Below are positions 52,272 to 60,479 of a stretch of DNA of 64,000 nt, piece after piece. The stretch's first letter is position 1; every line of letters begins with the position of its first letter. This stretch comes from Frankiaceae bacterium (GTDB lineage Bacteria; Actinomycetota; Actinomycetes; Mycobacteriales; SCTD01). The notes under the pieces are model-generated. The model was not told where the DNA came from. It ran no database searches and saw only the letters and a program-made list of their open reading frames with translations. The stretch spans positions 62,001 through 126,000 of the forward strand of contig JAENVS010000005.1 in assembly GCA_016650445.1 (NCBI GenBank), given 5' to 3'. The position numbers and the translations under genes were made by a program.

Positions 52272-52310
52272 GTGGTCCCAGCAGTGGTCCCAACAGAAGT
52301 GGTCCCAGCA
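52272..52310 (+). repeat. Three copies of the tRNA-Val 3'-end unit
   Basis: GTGGTCCCAGCA at 52272 and 52299, and GTGGTCCCAACA at 52284 (one mismatch). The spacing pattern (two adjacent copies, 3-base spacer, another copy) repeats that at 43011-43057, in the same orientation. The last copy is the 3' end of the tRNA fragment. Confidence 0.85.
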
Positions 52311-52341
52311 AGACTCGAACCTGCGACATCCGCCTTGTAAG
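52300..52341 (-). other. Attachment-site scar: 3' half of tRNA-Val(UAC)
   Basis: Minus-strand sequence runs from anticodon loop CTTACAA through GGCGG, variable ATGTC, T-arm GCAGG-TTCGAGT-CTTGC (fully paired, one G-T), acceptor 3' strand TGGGACC and discriminator A. Positions 32-73 of a tRNA fit exactly; CCA is not encoded. The bases upstream do not form the 5' half. A 3' half beginning at the anticodon loop is the usual duplicated core left by tyrosine-integrase elements. The element should lie on the 5' side of the fragment, i.e. to the right of 52341. Confidence 0.8.
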
Positions 52342-52445
52342 TCGCAGCCTGAGACGTCCGCCGGTGACCGTCGGTGTTCGCTGAGCGTGCAGCGCCAGCC
52401 TTGTCGTCCACGGTGAGTCACGGAAGTCCACCTGCGTCCAAGCAT

Positions 52446-52468
52446 TTGGCTGCCAACTTGGCTGCCAA
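52446..52468. repeat. Tandem TTGGCTGCCAA palindromes
   Basis: Two identical 11-bp units, each a 5-1-5 inverted repeat (TTGGC-T-GCCAA), separated by one base, in the junction region before the catabolic operon. Could bind a dimeric regulator or be arm-type integrase sites; not resolved. Confidence 0.4.
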
Positions 52469-52545
52469 TCCGGACCGTGCCAGCAGCCAACGAGAGGAAG
52501 AAAGGTCACCGCTCGAGCACGCAGCGCGCCGGGTTCGGTATGAGC

Positions 52546-53427
52546 TCAGGCGGCGTCTGCCGGCCTGCCCGCGAGGACGCTGCATTGGGCGGCGAACGCC
52601 AACTGGCGCAGCTGGAAAGCCAGCCCGAGTCGGTGGTGGTCGGCGTCGTGGCCGGTGCCGGTCAGCAGTTCGGCCGAGACGTACGTCGATGACGTGAAGT
52701 AGCTGGCGAAGCTCTGCACAGTTGCGGCGTCGATCGTCCACAGCTGCTCGAACTCGAACGCGTGGTACTGGACAGGCACGTCAATCTTTGCGGCCAGCCC
52801 GCCTGCAACCTCCGTCCACCCGCCGACTACCTCGAGCAGCTCCGCGAGCGGAATGGGCGCAGCTGAGATCTCAGCCGCTTCCACGATCCCTGGATCGATG
52901 GTCCAGTCCGGCCCGTAGAAGAACATCCGACGCTGCTCGACGACGAAGTTGACCGGCTGGCCCGGCGGCATCGAATCCCAGGCCTGCCGTACATGTGCGG
53001 GGGCGACGTCGTGGATTCCCGAGATCGTCAACCCCAGCAGAGGCCAGGTCGGGCGACTCGCCGCGACGTGCATCGCGATGGCACCGCCGATGGAGTGCCC
53101 CAACAGCACGACCCCGTCGTAAGAAGCTCCGACCTCCTTCCACAGCGCGGCGATGGCGCTGGTGAGGATCTCGGCACTTCGCGCGAATGTCAGCTCGGCA
53201 TCCGGTATCGCATCGCTGCCCCCGTAGCTGGGGCGATCGAGTGCCACCACATCGAAGCCGTTGGCAGCGGCAGCATCTAGAAGCGAGTGGCCAGGTACGT
53301 CGAAGTAGGCACTCGTGTAGCTGCCGCCGTGCAGTGCCACGACAAGCGGACCACGCTCGTGTCCTTGGTCAGTGGCGATACCCGTGACGTTGAAGCCGTT
53401 TGCGTCGAGCGAAAGCGTGCGCGTCAT
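52546..53427 (-). CDS. Alpha/beta hydrolase of the aromatic operon
   Basis: The 293-aa protein has the oxyanion loop ALHGGSYTSAYF, nucleophile elbow GHSIGGAIAM, and a C-terminal GTGHDADHH with the catalytic histidine; the acid is not obvious. Operon position suggests hydrolysis of a ring-cleavage product or of an acyl-CoA. ATG 53427 overlaps the TetR stop (ATGA). Last gene of the operon, next to the junction. Confidence 0.85.
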   Translation of the reverse strand: MTRTLSLDANGFNVTGIATDQGHERGPLVVALHGGSYTSAYFDVPGHSLLDAAAANGFDVVALDRPSYGGSDAIPDAELTFARSAEILTSAIAALWKEVGASYDGVVLLGHSIGGAIAMHVAASRPTWPLLGLTISGIHDVAPAHVRQAWDSMPPGQPVNFVVEQRRMFFYGPDWTIDPGIVEAAEISAAPIPLAELLEVVGGWTEVAGGLAAKIDVPVQYHAFEFEQLWTIDAATVQSFASYFTSSTYVSAELLTGTGHDADHHRLGLAFQLRQLAFAAQCSVLAGRPADAA

Positions 53428-54173
53428 GATTCGTCCTTCGAGAGGTGGCTTTCGGGGGTGGAGTGCTTGGCGAGCCGCTCGAGGTGCGCGAGGTCGCGCC
53501 GCATGGAGGCGAGGGTGTCTTTCATGGTTCCGCTGTCCTTGGCGGCCGGCTTCGCGCGCAGGCTCGCAAGTGCGAGGTCGACGAGGTTGTCGCTGAGCTC
53601 GTCGATCGTCTGGGTCCCAGTGGGGCTGTACCACCAGGCGACCCAGTTGATCATTCCGAGTACCGCGAACATCGCGGTGCGGGGATCGGTGCGTCGGAAC
53701 AGGCCGTCGGCGATGCCGCGCTCGATGACGGAGCTGAGCGACCGGGCAACCGTACGTTCCAGGTCGTGCAGGCGTTCGCGCGCGGCCGACTGGATCGAGG
53801 CATCACGCGTGAGGAGAAGACGGAACCGCCCGGGAGACTCCGCGATCGGCAGCAGGAGCGCGCGCACGAGCAGGGCGAGCTGCCGGTCGGCCGCGATCTC
53901 CTCGCTCATGGCCTCCTTGATGCCGGCGCTGGCCGAGGCCACTAGGCCATCGGTGAGCCGCGCCAGGATCTCGTCCTTGCTGGCGAAGTAGTGGTACAGC
54001 GCGGGCCGGCTGGTCCCGACGGCGTCGGAGATGTCTTGCAGACTGGTGGCGGCGAACCCACGGTCGGCGAACAGCTCCGCACTGACCTGCAGGATCTGCG
54101 ACTCCACCAACCCGCGGCGCAGACCGGTCTTTCCGTTGCCGGCAGCCTCGTTCACGACGGCGAGCCTAGGCAT
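53424..54173 (-). CDS. TetR-family regulator of the aromatic operon
   Basis: The 249-aa protein has a TetR N-terminal HTH (about residues 25-70: ILQVSAELFADRGFAATSLQDISDAVGTSRPALYHYFASKDEIL) and a helical ligand domain with a WVAWWYSPTGTQ stretch typical of the KstR2/fatty-acyl-CoA-type subgroup. ATG 54173 overlaps the upstream stop by 1-4 bp. As it lies inside the operon it is probably an autoregulating repressor released by a pathway CoA ester; this is inference. Confidence 0.88.
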   Translation of the reverse strand: MPRLAVVNEAAGNGKTGLRRGLVESQILQVSAELFADRGFAATSLQDISDAVGTSRPALYHYFASKDEILARLTDGLVASASAGIKEAMSEEIAADRQLALLVRALLLPIAESPGRFRLLLTRDASIQSAARERLHDLERTVARSLSSVIERGIADGLFRRTDPRTAMFAVLGMINWVAWWYSPTGTQTIDELSDNLVDLALASLRAKPAAKDSGTMKDTLASMRRDLAHLERLAKHSTPESHLSKDES

Positions 54174-55102
54174 CAGCCGCCGCCCTTCATCATCACTTCG
54201 GCCACTGCGTCCGGGAGACCCTCGGGGGAGAAGAAGCCTCGCGGCGGTTTCGGCCCCCATGCCGCCGCCGACTCTCGCGGGCCCCAGTCCCCCACGTTCC
54301 AGCAGAGCGGGTCGGTGATCACGTCCAAGTCGCTGTAGTACTCGACGAAGTTCCCAGCCGGGTCGAGCAGGTAGTAGAAGAAGTTGCTCCCGACGTTGTG
54401 CCGACCAAGCCCCCAGACGTGCCGGGTGGGGTCCTGCCGCACCATGTGCGAAGCGCCTCGACCCACGTCGTCGAGGTCGTCGACCTGCCAGGACGTGTGG
54501 TGCAGATACCGGGCTCGCGACTTGCTCACCATGAGGTTGTGGTGATCGGTGGAGCAGCGGACGAACTTGCCGACGTCACGGATCGTGTCGCTGACCTGAA
54601 AGCCCAGGACATCGATGAACAAGCGCTCGCTGGCTTCCACCTCGGTGCTCCCGATGATGACGTGACCGAGCTTGCGGGGCTGCACCGGGCCGGACCGGGA
54701 CGTCCCGGGGGCGGGGGCGTTGGCCCTCGCCGTGACTCCGGGGCCGTTGGTGGCCGGCTGCTCGGCGACCAGCTGCTCGTACCGCGGCGCGATCGTGACG
54801 CGCGCCCGTACCCCGCTGCCGGCGTCGTGGGCTACGACGTCTTCGCCCTCGCGGGCGTGGGGGATGCCGGAGCGCTCGAGCTCGTGGACGACGCGCGCGA
54901 CGTCATCCGGGTCGTCGCAACCGATGCCGATCTCCACCAGCTGCCGGCGTACTCCTTCGGCGAGCTCGAGCTGCTCGCCCCCGTCGGCGGTCGCGAAGCG
55001 GCCGTTGCCGAGGTGCGCGAGCCCGAACTCCTCGTAGAAGGGGATCGCCGTCGCCACGTCGGTGACGCCGACGACGATCTTCGTGAGCCGGTGCAGTGCC
55101 AT
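54173..55102 (-). CDS. Two-domain extradiol dioxygenase-like VOC protein
   Basis: The 309-aa protein has two vicinal-oxygen-chelate domains (about residues 3-105 and 143-270). The C-terminal domain keeps the Fe ligands of type I extradiol dioxygenases: His147 in KLGHVIIG, His201 or His202 in LHHTSWQVDD, and Glu254 in NFVEYYSD. It resembles 2,3-dihydroxybiphenyl or catechol 2,3-dioxygenases, with an unusual Gly/Pro/Ala-rich linker between the domains (about 115-140). Predicted ring cleavage; the substrate is not known. Confidence 0.85.
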   Translation of the reverse strand: MALHRLTKIVVGVTDVATAIPFYEEFGLAHLGNGRFATADGGEQLELAEGVRRQLVEIGIGCDDPDDVARVVHELERSGIPHAREGEDVVAHDAGSGVRARVTIAPRYEQLVAEQPATNGPGVTARANAPAPGTSRSGPVQPRKLGHVIIGSTEVEASERLFIDVLGFQVSDTIRDVGKFVRCSTDHHNLMVSKSRARYLHHTSWQVDDLDDVGRGASHMVRQDPTRHVWGLGRHNVGSNFFYYLLDPAGNFVEYYSDLDVITDPLCWNVGDWGPRESAAAWGPKPPRGFFSPEGLPDAVAEVMMKGGG

Positions 55103-55105
55103 GTC

Positions 55106-55945
55106 TCAGCCCTTCTCGACGCAGAGGTTGCGCATGATGCCGATGCCCGGGATCTCGCTCGTGATGACGTCACCCGGCTTCAGATAGAGCCGTGGGTCAC
55201 GGGTGGAGCCGACGCCGGCCGGGGTGCCGGTGAAAATCAGATCTCCCGGCAGCAGCTCGACCATCGAGGAGATGGACGCGACGAGGGCGGGGACGTCGAA
55301 GTACAGCTGCTCGGTGGTGCTGTCCTGCATGAGCTCGTCGTTGATGCTGCAACGAAGGGGCAGTGCCGCCGGGTCGGGCAGCTCGTCGGCGGTGGTGATC
55401 CACGGGCCCGTCGGGCCGTACGTCGGGAAGGACTTGCTGACAGCGAGGTGCGGGAAGGGCTTGCGAAACTGCACTTTCCGGTCGGAGATGTCCTGCCCGA
55501 CCGTGAGGCCGGCGACCACGTCCCAGGCCTGATCGAGCGGGACGTCTTTGCAGCGCCTGCCGATGACGACGACGAGCTCGACCTCCCAGTCGACCCGGTG
55601 GCCACCGAGGAGCACGTCGTCGTGGGGACCGGCGATGCAGGACGGGAACTTGGTGAACACGTAGGGCTGTTCGGGCAGGTCGATGCCGGCCTCGGCGGCA
55701 TGGTCTCGGTAGTTGGCCGCCAGCGCGAACACCTGGCGGGGGTTCGGCACGGGAGCGCCGAGCTGCGAGGTTTCGAAAGCGCCTGTGGCCGGGGGTGCGG
55801 AAGACGCGAAGGTGCGTACATCCTCCCAGCGGTCGAGGGCGGCCAGGGCGTCCGACGGCAGGTCACCACCGGAGGCGTCGTGCAGGTCGACGTACCCGTC
55901 ATCCGTGACGAGCGCTGCCCGGCCGTTGATCGTGGCGAAGCGCAT
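55106..55945 (-). CDS. Fumarylacetoacetate hydrolase family protein
   Basis: The 279-aa protein shows the FAH/HpcE pattern: VFALAANYRDHAAEAG, FTKFPSCIAGPHDDV, the metal-binding DWEVELVVVIGRR (Glu and Glu), a VGQDISDRKVQF segment, and TGTPAGVGSTRDP. Members cleave or decarboxylate 1,3-dicarbonyl products from ring cleavage (fumarylpyruvate, acylpyruvates, oxalocrotonate). It lies 3 bp after the dioxygenase gene on the same transcript, fitting the next step after ring cleavage. Confidence 0.9.
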   Translation of the reverse strand: MRFATINGRAALVTDDGYVDLHDASGGDLPSDALAALDRWEDVRTFASSAPPATGAFETSQLGAPVPNPRQVFALAANYRDHAAEAGIDLPEQPYVFTKFPSCIAGPHDDVLLGGHRVDWEVELVVVIGRRCKDVPLDQAWDVVAGLTVGQDISDRKVQFRKPFPHLAVSKSFPTYGPTGPWITTADELPDPAALPLRCSINDELMQDSTTEQLYFDVPALVASISSMVELLPGDLIFTGTPAGVGSTRDPRLYLKPGDVITSEIPGIGIMRNLCVEKG

Positions 55946-55955
55946 GGCGTTCCTC

Positions 55956-57566
55956 TCAGACGGTGGTGGCGAGTAGGTCGCGCAGCTGTTTCTTGGCGAC
56001 CTTGCCGACCGGGGTGGTGGGCAGCGTGTCGATGCGCTCCAGGCGCTCCGGCCACTTGTAGCGGGCAACGCCCAGGTCGTTCAGGAAGGTGCGGACATCT
56101 TCGAGGTCGGGCATCTGCGTCTCGTCGACGACGAGGAACGCGCACGCCCTCTCGCCGAGCCGCGGGTCGGGGACGGCGACCAGCGCGGCGGCCTGCACCC
56201 CCGGCATCTGGGTGAGCAGGGCTTCGATCTCGCCGGCGTTGATCTTCTCCCCGCCGCGGCTGATGAGGTCCTTGCAACGGCCCTCGATCTTGAGACAGCG
56301 CTGACCGGCTACGTCGATGAAGCGCACGAGGTCGCCGGTGCGGTAGTAGCCGTCGGGGGTGAAGGCGGTGGCGTTGTGGTCGGCCGCGTTGTAGTAGCCG
56401 CGGAGCGTGTACGGCCCACGGACGCAGAGCTCGCCGTACTCCGCCGCACTTTCACCGGTCTCCGGATCGACGAGCCTCAGCTCGTCATCGGGGGACAGCG
56501 GGAAGCCGACGGTGTCGCGCCGCATGGCGACCGGAGCGTCGGTCGGCATGGAGCAGACCAGGCCCTCGCTCATGCCGTAGAACTGGCAGACCGTGACGCC
56601 CTTCGCGGTGAGGCTCTCGAAGAGCTCGATGGGTACGGCGGGGATGGCCAGGCCGAGTCGCTTCAGCGACGCGGACGCGCGCTCGAAACGCGGGTCGTCC
56701 GCGACGGCGGGAATCAGCGTCGTCAGCGTGCCGACGTACTCGACATGCTCACGTTCGAGGGTGTCAAGGACGAGCTCGGGCTCCCAGGTGGCGCCGAGGA
56801 TGAGCGTGGCGCCGACGGAGTGCGCCGCGAAGACCGCTGAGTGCACGCCGAGGTTGTGCACCACGGGCATGAACTGCGCGACCCTCGAGCCCACTGTGTA
56901 GCCGTAGCGCTCGGCCGTCGCCAGGCCGTTGTACCAGTACTCGGCGTGCAGTCGTGGGATCGCCTTTGGCGTGCCCGTGGTGCCACCGGACAGCTGCATC
57001 ACGCCGATCGCGTCGGGGTCGGTGACGACGGAGACAGGTGCGGCCGCAGGTGCGTCGTCGATGCGATGCGCACCAGGCCGATCGCCGCGGATCGTGAGGA
57101 CGAGCTCGATGCTGGGGACTGCCTCGCGCACCTCGTGGGCGAGGGCGACGAGGTCGCGGCCGGGGAGGTCCGCCTGGACCAGGTGGGCCCGGGCTCCGAC
57201 GATCTGGCCGATGGCGTCCAGCTCGTGGTGCCCAAACGGGATGAGGCTGCAGACGGGGATAGCCCCCATCTTGGTCATGCCGTAGAGCGCTTCGACGGTC
57301 TCGACGGTGTTCCCGACCTGCAGGAGCACAGCGTCTCCGGCGCGCAGACCGAGATCGAGCAGGCGCTGTGCGACCGCATCGGTGCGCTCGTCGAGCTCTA
57401 GGTAGGTAAGGCGCCGCTCGCCGTCCACGACTGCCTCGACAGCGGGGTGCAGCGCCGCGATCGCGCGCAGCTCAGCTCCGATGGTTCGCGTTCCCCAATA
57501 GCCCTTCGCGCGGTAGTCCGCAACGACCTCGGGGGGAAAGCCCGGATAGAGCGTGGTGTCGACCAT
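55956..57566 (-). CDS. Aryl-AMP/CoA ligase (DhbE/SdgA-like)
   Basis: The 536-aa ANL adenylating enzyme has the P-loop LSGGTTGTPKAIPRLH, A5 motif QFYGMSEGLV, A7 YRTGDLVR and the A10 lysine in TPVGKVAKKQL. The segments resemble 2,3-dihydroxybenzoate and salicylate AMP ligases (EntE/DhbE) more than fatty-acid ligases. It likely activates a hydroxybenzoate-type acid to the AMP or CoA ester for the hydroxylase encoded next to it. Confidence 0.9.
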   Translation of the reverse strand: MVDTTLYPGFPPEVVADYRAKGYWGTRTIGAELRAIAALHPAVEAVVDGERRLTYLELDERTDAVAQRLLDLGLRAGDAVLLQVGNTVETVEALYGMTKMGAIPVCSLIPFGHHELDAIGQIVGARAHLVQADLPGRDLVALAHEVREAVPSIELVLTIRGDRPGAHRIDDAPAAAPVSVVTDPDAIGVMQLSGGTTGTPKAIPRLHAEYWYNGLATAERYGYTVGSRVAQFMPVVHNLGVHSAVFAAHSVGATLILGATWEPELVLDTLEREHVEYVGTLTTLIPAVADDPRFERASASLKRLGLAIPAVPIELFESLTAKGVTVCQFYGMSEGLVCSMPTDAPVAMRRDTVGFPLSPDDELRLVDPETGESAAEYGELCVRGPYTLRGYYNAADHNATAFTPDGYYRTGDLVRFIDVAGQRCLKIEGRCKDLISRGGEKINAGEIEALLTQMPGVQAAALVAVPDPRLGERACAFLVVDETQMPDLEDVRTFLNDLGVARYKWPERLERIDTLPTTPVGKVAKKQLRDLLATTV

Positions 57567-57574
57567 GATTCCTC

Positions 57575-59038
57575 TCAGCAGATCTCGACGAGGTCGGTGC
57601 GTCCGGTGAGCACGCCCAGCGCGAGGGTGTCCCGCGTGCTCTCGGTCCCGGCTACGACCGTCGGCAGCTTCGCGCCGGCCCGGATGTGCTCGGCGAGGTC
57701 AAGCCGGTCCAGCACCGCATCGGCACCGGGCGCGCCGGTGAGGCGGACGAGGGTCGTGCCGGTGGCTGCCAGGTCGCGCACCTGCTCGACGGTCGCGCGG
57801 AGCGAGTCCAGGGTGGGAGTGCTGTCGACGACCAGCGTTGCTGCGTCCGGAGCGGTGACGACGCGGTGCGGGTGTTCTTCGAACGGGGTGGCGAGGATGG
57901 CGGCTGTCAGGTCGCCTCCGTCCGCACCTGGCAGGCACTGCCGCACGAGGTCGGCGTTGTCCGAGGCGATCGCCGCCAGGGGCACCGCGCCGGTGCGGCT
58001 GAGGTAGCTGAGCAGCAGCTGCGGCAACGGGTTGTCCATCCGCAGCGCCAACGAGCTCCACCACAGCTCGCTGCGGGCCGCCCGCTCCTGCAGCCTGTGA
58101 ACGCGTGGCTGCCGGGCAGTGGCATAGGCCTCGAAGGCATCGGCGGGTGACCCGCCGCCGACGAGAGCCTCCGCCAGGCACGCTGCGTCTTCGATGGCGA
58201 GCCCCGTGCCCGACCCTACGGTGTAGTGCGCGGTGTGCGCGGCGTCGCCGAGGAGCACGACGTTGCCCGTCGACCACCGCTCGCACTTGACGGTCTCGAA
58301 GACCTGCCACACCGGCCGTTTGGCTCGGAGCGGGGTCCCGCCCAGCAGACCGGAGAACGTGGACTCGAGGTACGCCAGGGAGGAGCCCCCGACGTCGGAG
58401 AGGGAGCCGAGCGTGTCCTGCATAGCGTCGACCTGGAACGTGGACGCGCTGTCGCTGTAGGGCATGACGTGGGCGACCATCGGGCCGGCTGGCGTCCGGG
58501 TCAGAGCGAGCGTCATCTCGTCGCGAGCGATCTCGGCGCCACACCACAGGTACGCGAGCTCTCCGCGCGTCGCGGTGACCCCGAGCTGCGGGGCCAGGCG
58601 AGCACGCGTCTCGCTGCCGACACCGTCGGCCGCGATGATGACGTCTGCGTCCACGACATCGTCGAGGGTGACGTGCACGCCCGCTCGGATGTCGACCCCG
58701 GCCTGCACGGCGTGCTCGCGCAGCACCTCGAGCAGCACTTGCCGCGAGATCGCGAGGCCGTGGCTGTTGTGGGCACTGATGCTGGCGTCGCCAGAACAGA
58801 TGGTCCAGCGCTTCAGCTCACGGGAAGCGCGTTCGAGATCCGCTACGCAACTCGGCGATGCGGCAGTAAGTCCGGCCAGCGCCTTCCAACCCAGCCCGAC
58901 GCCGTATCCGAACGTGCTGTCGGGCGCCTGACGCTCGAAGAGGGTGACCTGCAGCGCGGGCTGCTGACGCTTCAGCAGCTGGGCCACCGCCAGGCCGGCC
59001 GGGCCGCCGCCCAACACGGCGATGCGACCGGACGGCAT
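57575..59038 (-). CDS. FAD monooxygenase, salicylyl-CoA hydroxylase-like
   Basis: The 487-aa protein begins at ATG 59038 with the FAD motif RIAVLGGGPAGLAVAQLL, then an ERQAPDSTFGYGVGLG stretch that is diagnostic for salicylyl-CoA 5-hydroxylase/anthraniloyl-CoA monooxygenase N-terminal domains. The second FAD motif GDAAHTAHYTVGSGTGLAIEDA follows. The C-terminal part (about 400-487) has a TIM-like remnant with TLVVDSTPTLDS, not the full old-yellow-enzyme domain of the fused enzymes. Predicted hydroxylation of a CoA-bound aromatic acid. Confidence 0.87.
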   Translation of the reverse strand: MPSGRIAVLGGGPAGLAVAQLLKRQQPALQVTLFERQAPDSTFGYGVGLGWKALAGLTAASPSCVADLERASRELKRWTICSGDASISAHNSHGLAISRQVLLEVLREHAVQAGVDIRAGVHVTLDDVVDADVIIAADGVGSETRARLAPQLGVTATRGELAYLWCGAEIARDEMTLALTRTPAGPMVAHVMPYSDSASTFQVDAMQDTLGSLSDVGGSSLAYLESTFSGLLGGTPLRAKRPVWQVFETVKCERWSTGNVVLLGDAAHTAHYTVGSGTGLAIEDAACLAEALVGGGSPADAFEAYATARQPRVHRLQERAARSELWWSSLALRMDNPLPQLLLSYLSRTGAVPLAAIASDNADLVRQCLPGADGGDLTAAILATPFEEHPHRVVTAPDAATLVVDSTPTLDSLRATVEQVRDLAATGTTLVRLTGAPGADAVLDRLDLAEHIRAGAKLPTVVAGTESTRDTLALGVLTGRTDLVEIC

Positions 59039-59090
59039 ACCTGGAAGCGTGATGGATTGCGACGATGATGTCAAGATTTCAACGCTTTCG

Positions 59091-60479
59091 TCAGGCAGCC
59101 GAGCGGGCAGCAGCGACCCGCTCCCGCAGACCGGTGAGGGCGTCGACGTCGTACCAGCGGCCGGCTCGAACAACGCCGGTGACGGCGTGCAGGCTCGCCA
59201 CGGATTCGAGGGGGTTGGCGCCGAGCACGACGAGGTCGGCCTGCCGGCCCGCCTCGACGCTGCCGAGATCGGAGCGACCGAGGAAGTCCGCAGCGTCCGA
59301 TGTGGTCATCTGCAGAACCCGCAGCGGGGAGATCCCGGCTCGGGCAAGCTCGTCGAACTCGGCGTGCAACGAGGCCCCTGGAACGACCCAGGCTGCGCCG
59401 CAAGCATCGCTGCCGGTGAGCATCGGCACGCCGTGGTCGTCGAGCACCTTGACCAGGCGCATCATGACGGCGTTGGTGAGCGCGAAGGTCTGCCGGGTGG
59501 CGTCCGGAAGGCTGCCGAACTTGGCGGCGGCCTTGTTCCACGCCTTGAGGGCGGCCGGTGCCATGTAGCGCAGATCCGGGTCCTTCCCAAAGGCCGGGTC
59601 CGAGCACAGCTGCATCGTCTTCGCGCGGATCAACGTCGGGACTTGCCACGTGCCGCTGGCCTTGAGCATCGAGGCAACAGTCGCGGCGGCGTCCTCGTCA
59701 AAGCTTTGCGCGGCCTGCTCGTAGATGTCGACCTCGGGTTGGCGCACCATCAGGAGGGGATTCACGACGATCCGCTTCAGGACCCGCTTGAACAGCGGGG
59801 CTACGAGCGGTTGCAACACGGGTGGGATGCTGATGTCGCGTTGCTGCGCCAAGCCGGCCTCGACCGTTGCCTGTTCGCTCGAGCAGCAGGCGAGCAGGCC
59901 AACTCCCGCGCCGAGATGCTCGATCGACCGCATGCCATCACCGCAGACGCGGGCGACGTCGGCCTTGAGGGGCAGGTGCCCGAGCAGCGGGATTCCGAGC
60001 CGGTTGGCCTCCGCCTGCGCCGCCGCGAAGACCGATGCAGGGGTCATCACCGACTTGACGAAGTCTGCGCCGAGCTCGTGTTGATGCCGGACCGTCGCGA
60101 CCGCCTTGTCGGCACTGCCAGCGGTGAAGGGGGTGAGCAGGTCTCCGGGTCGGGCGAGCATCGCCGGCGCATCTGCAGGCAGCGGCCCCATCCTCAGAAT
60201 GCGATCCGATCCGGACATCTGCCGGAACCCGGTGATGCCATGGGCAAGCATCAACGCGAGGGTGCCGGATGGGTCCTTGTTCTCCATCGCGTGCGCGTGC
60301 ATGTCGACGAAGCCCGGTACGACGAAACCACCCGCGCCGTTGACGACCTCACCAGCTGCCAGGCTGCCAGCTGGGGCAACCGCGCTGATGCGGTCGCCCT
60401 CGATGAGCACGTCCTTGCCCTCGGCGAGGGTCCCATTGCGCGGGTCGACCACGGTGACACCGCGGAGGACGACGCTCAT
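59091..60479 (-). CDS. Metal-dependent amidohydrolase
   Basis: The 462-aa protein has the amidohydrolase outline: VPGFVDMHAHAME with the HxH metal pair, GIPLLGHLPL, SIEHLGAG and a LTGSDACGA with the catalytic Asp near the end; an N-terminal beta-sandwich (VTVVDPRNGTLAEGKDVLIEGDRI) flanks the barrel. Similar to imidazolonepropionase/prolidase-like proteins. Could remove an amide or carbamoyl group from the substrate or decarboxylate an intermediate. Overlaps the P450 gene by 4 bp. Confidence 0.88.
   Translation of the reverse strand: MSVVLRGVTVVDPRNGTLAEGKDVLIEGDRISAVAPAGSLAAGEVVNGAGGFVVPGFVDMHAHAMENKDPSGTLALMLAHGITGFRQMSGSDRILRMGPLPADAPAMLARPGDLLTPFTAGSADKAVATVRHQHELGADFVKSVMTPASVFAAAQAEANRLGIPLLGHLPLKADVARVCGDGMRSIEHLGAGVGLLACCSSEQATVEAGLAQQRDISIPPVLQPLVAPLFKRVLKRIVVNPLLMVRQPEVDIYEQAAQSFDEDAAATVASMLKASGTWQVPTLIRAKTMQLCSDPAFGKDPDLRYMAPAALKAWNKAAAKFGSLPDATRQTFALTNAVMMRLVKVLDDHGVPMLTGSDACGAAWVVPGASLHAEFDELARAGISPLRVLQMTTSDAADFLGRSDLGSVEAGRQADLVVLGANPLESVASLHAVTGVVRAGRWYDVDALTGLRERVAAARSAA

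Larger units (their letters stand above)
52214..52545. other. 332-bp gene-free boundary with tRNA-Val fragment and repeats
   Basis: From left to right: three acceptor-end repeats (52272-52310), the tRNA-Val 3' fragment (52300-52341), and two tandem copies of the palindromic TTGGCTGCCAA (52446-52456, 52458-52468). Several short frames cross it but none has a ribosome site or a recognised product. It separates the core/hyc block from the catabolic operon and reads as an integration junction. Confidence 0.6.

Noticed and set aside
52300-52341. A complete tRNA gene
   Set aside because: Only positions 32-73 fit; the 5' half and D-arm are missing from the adjacent sequence.
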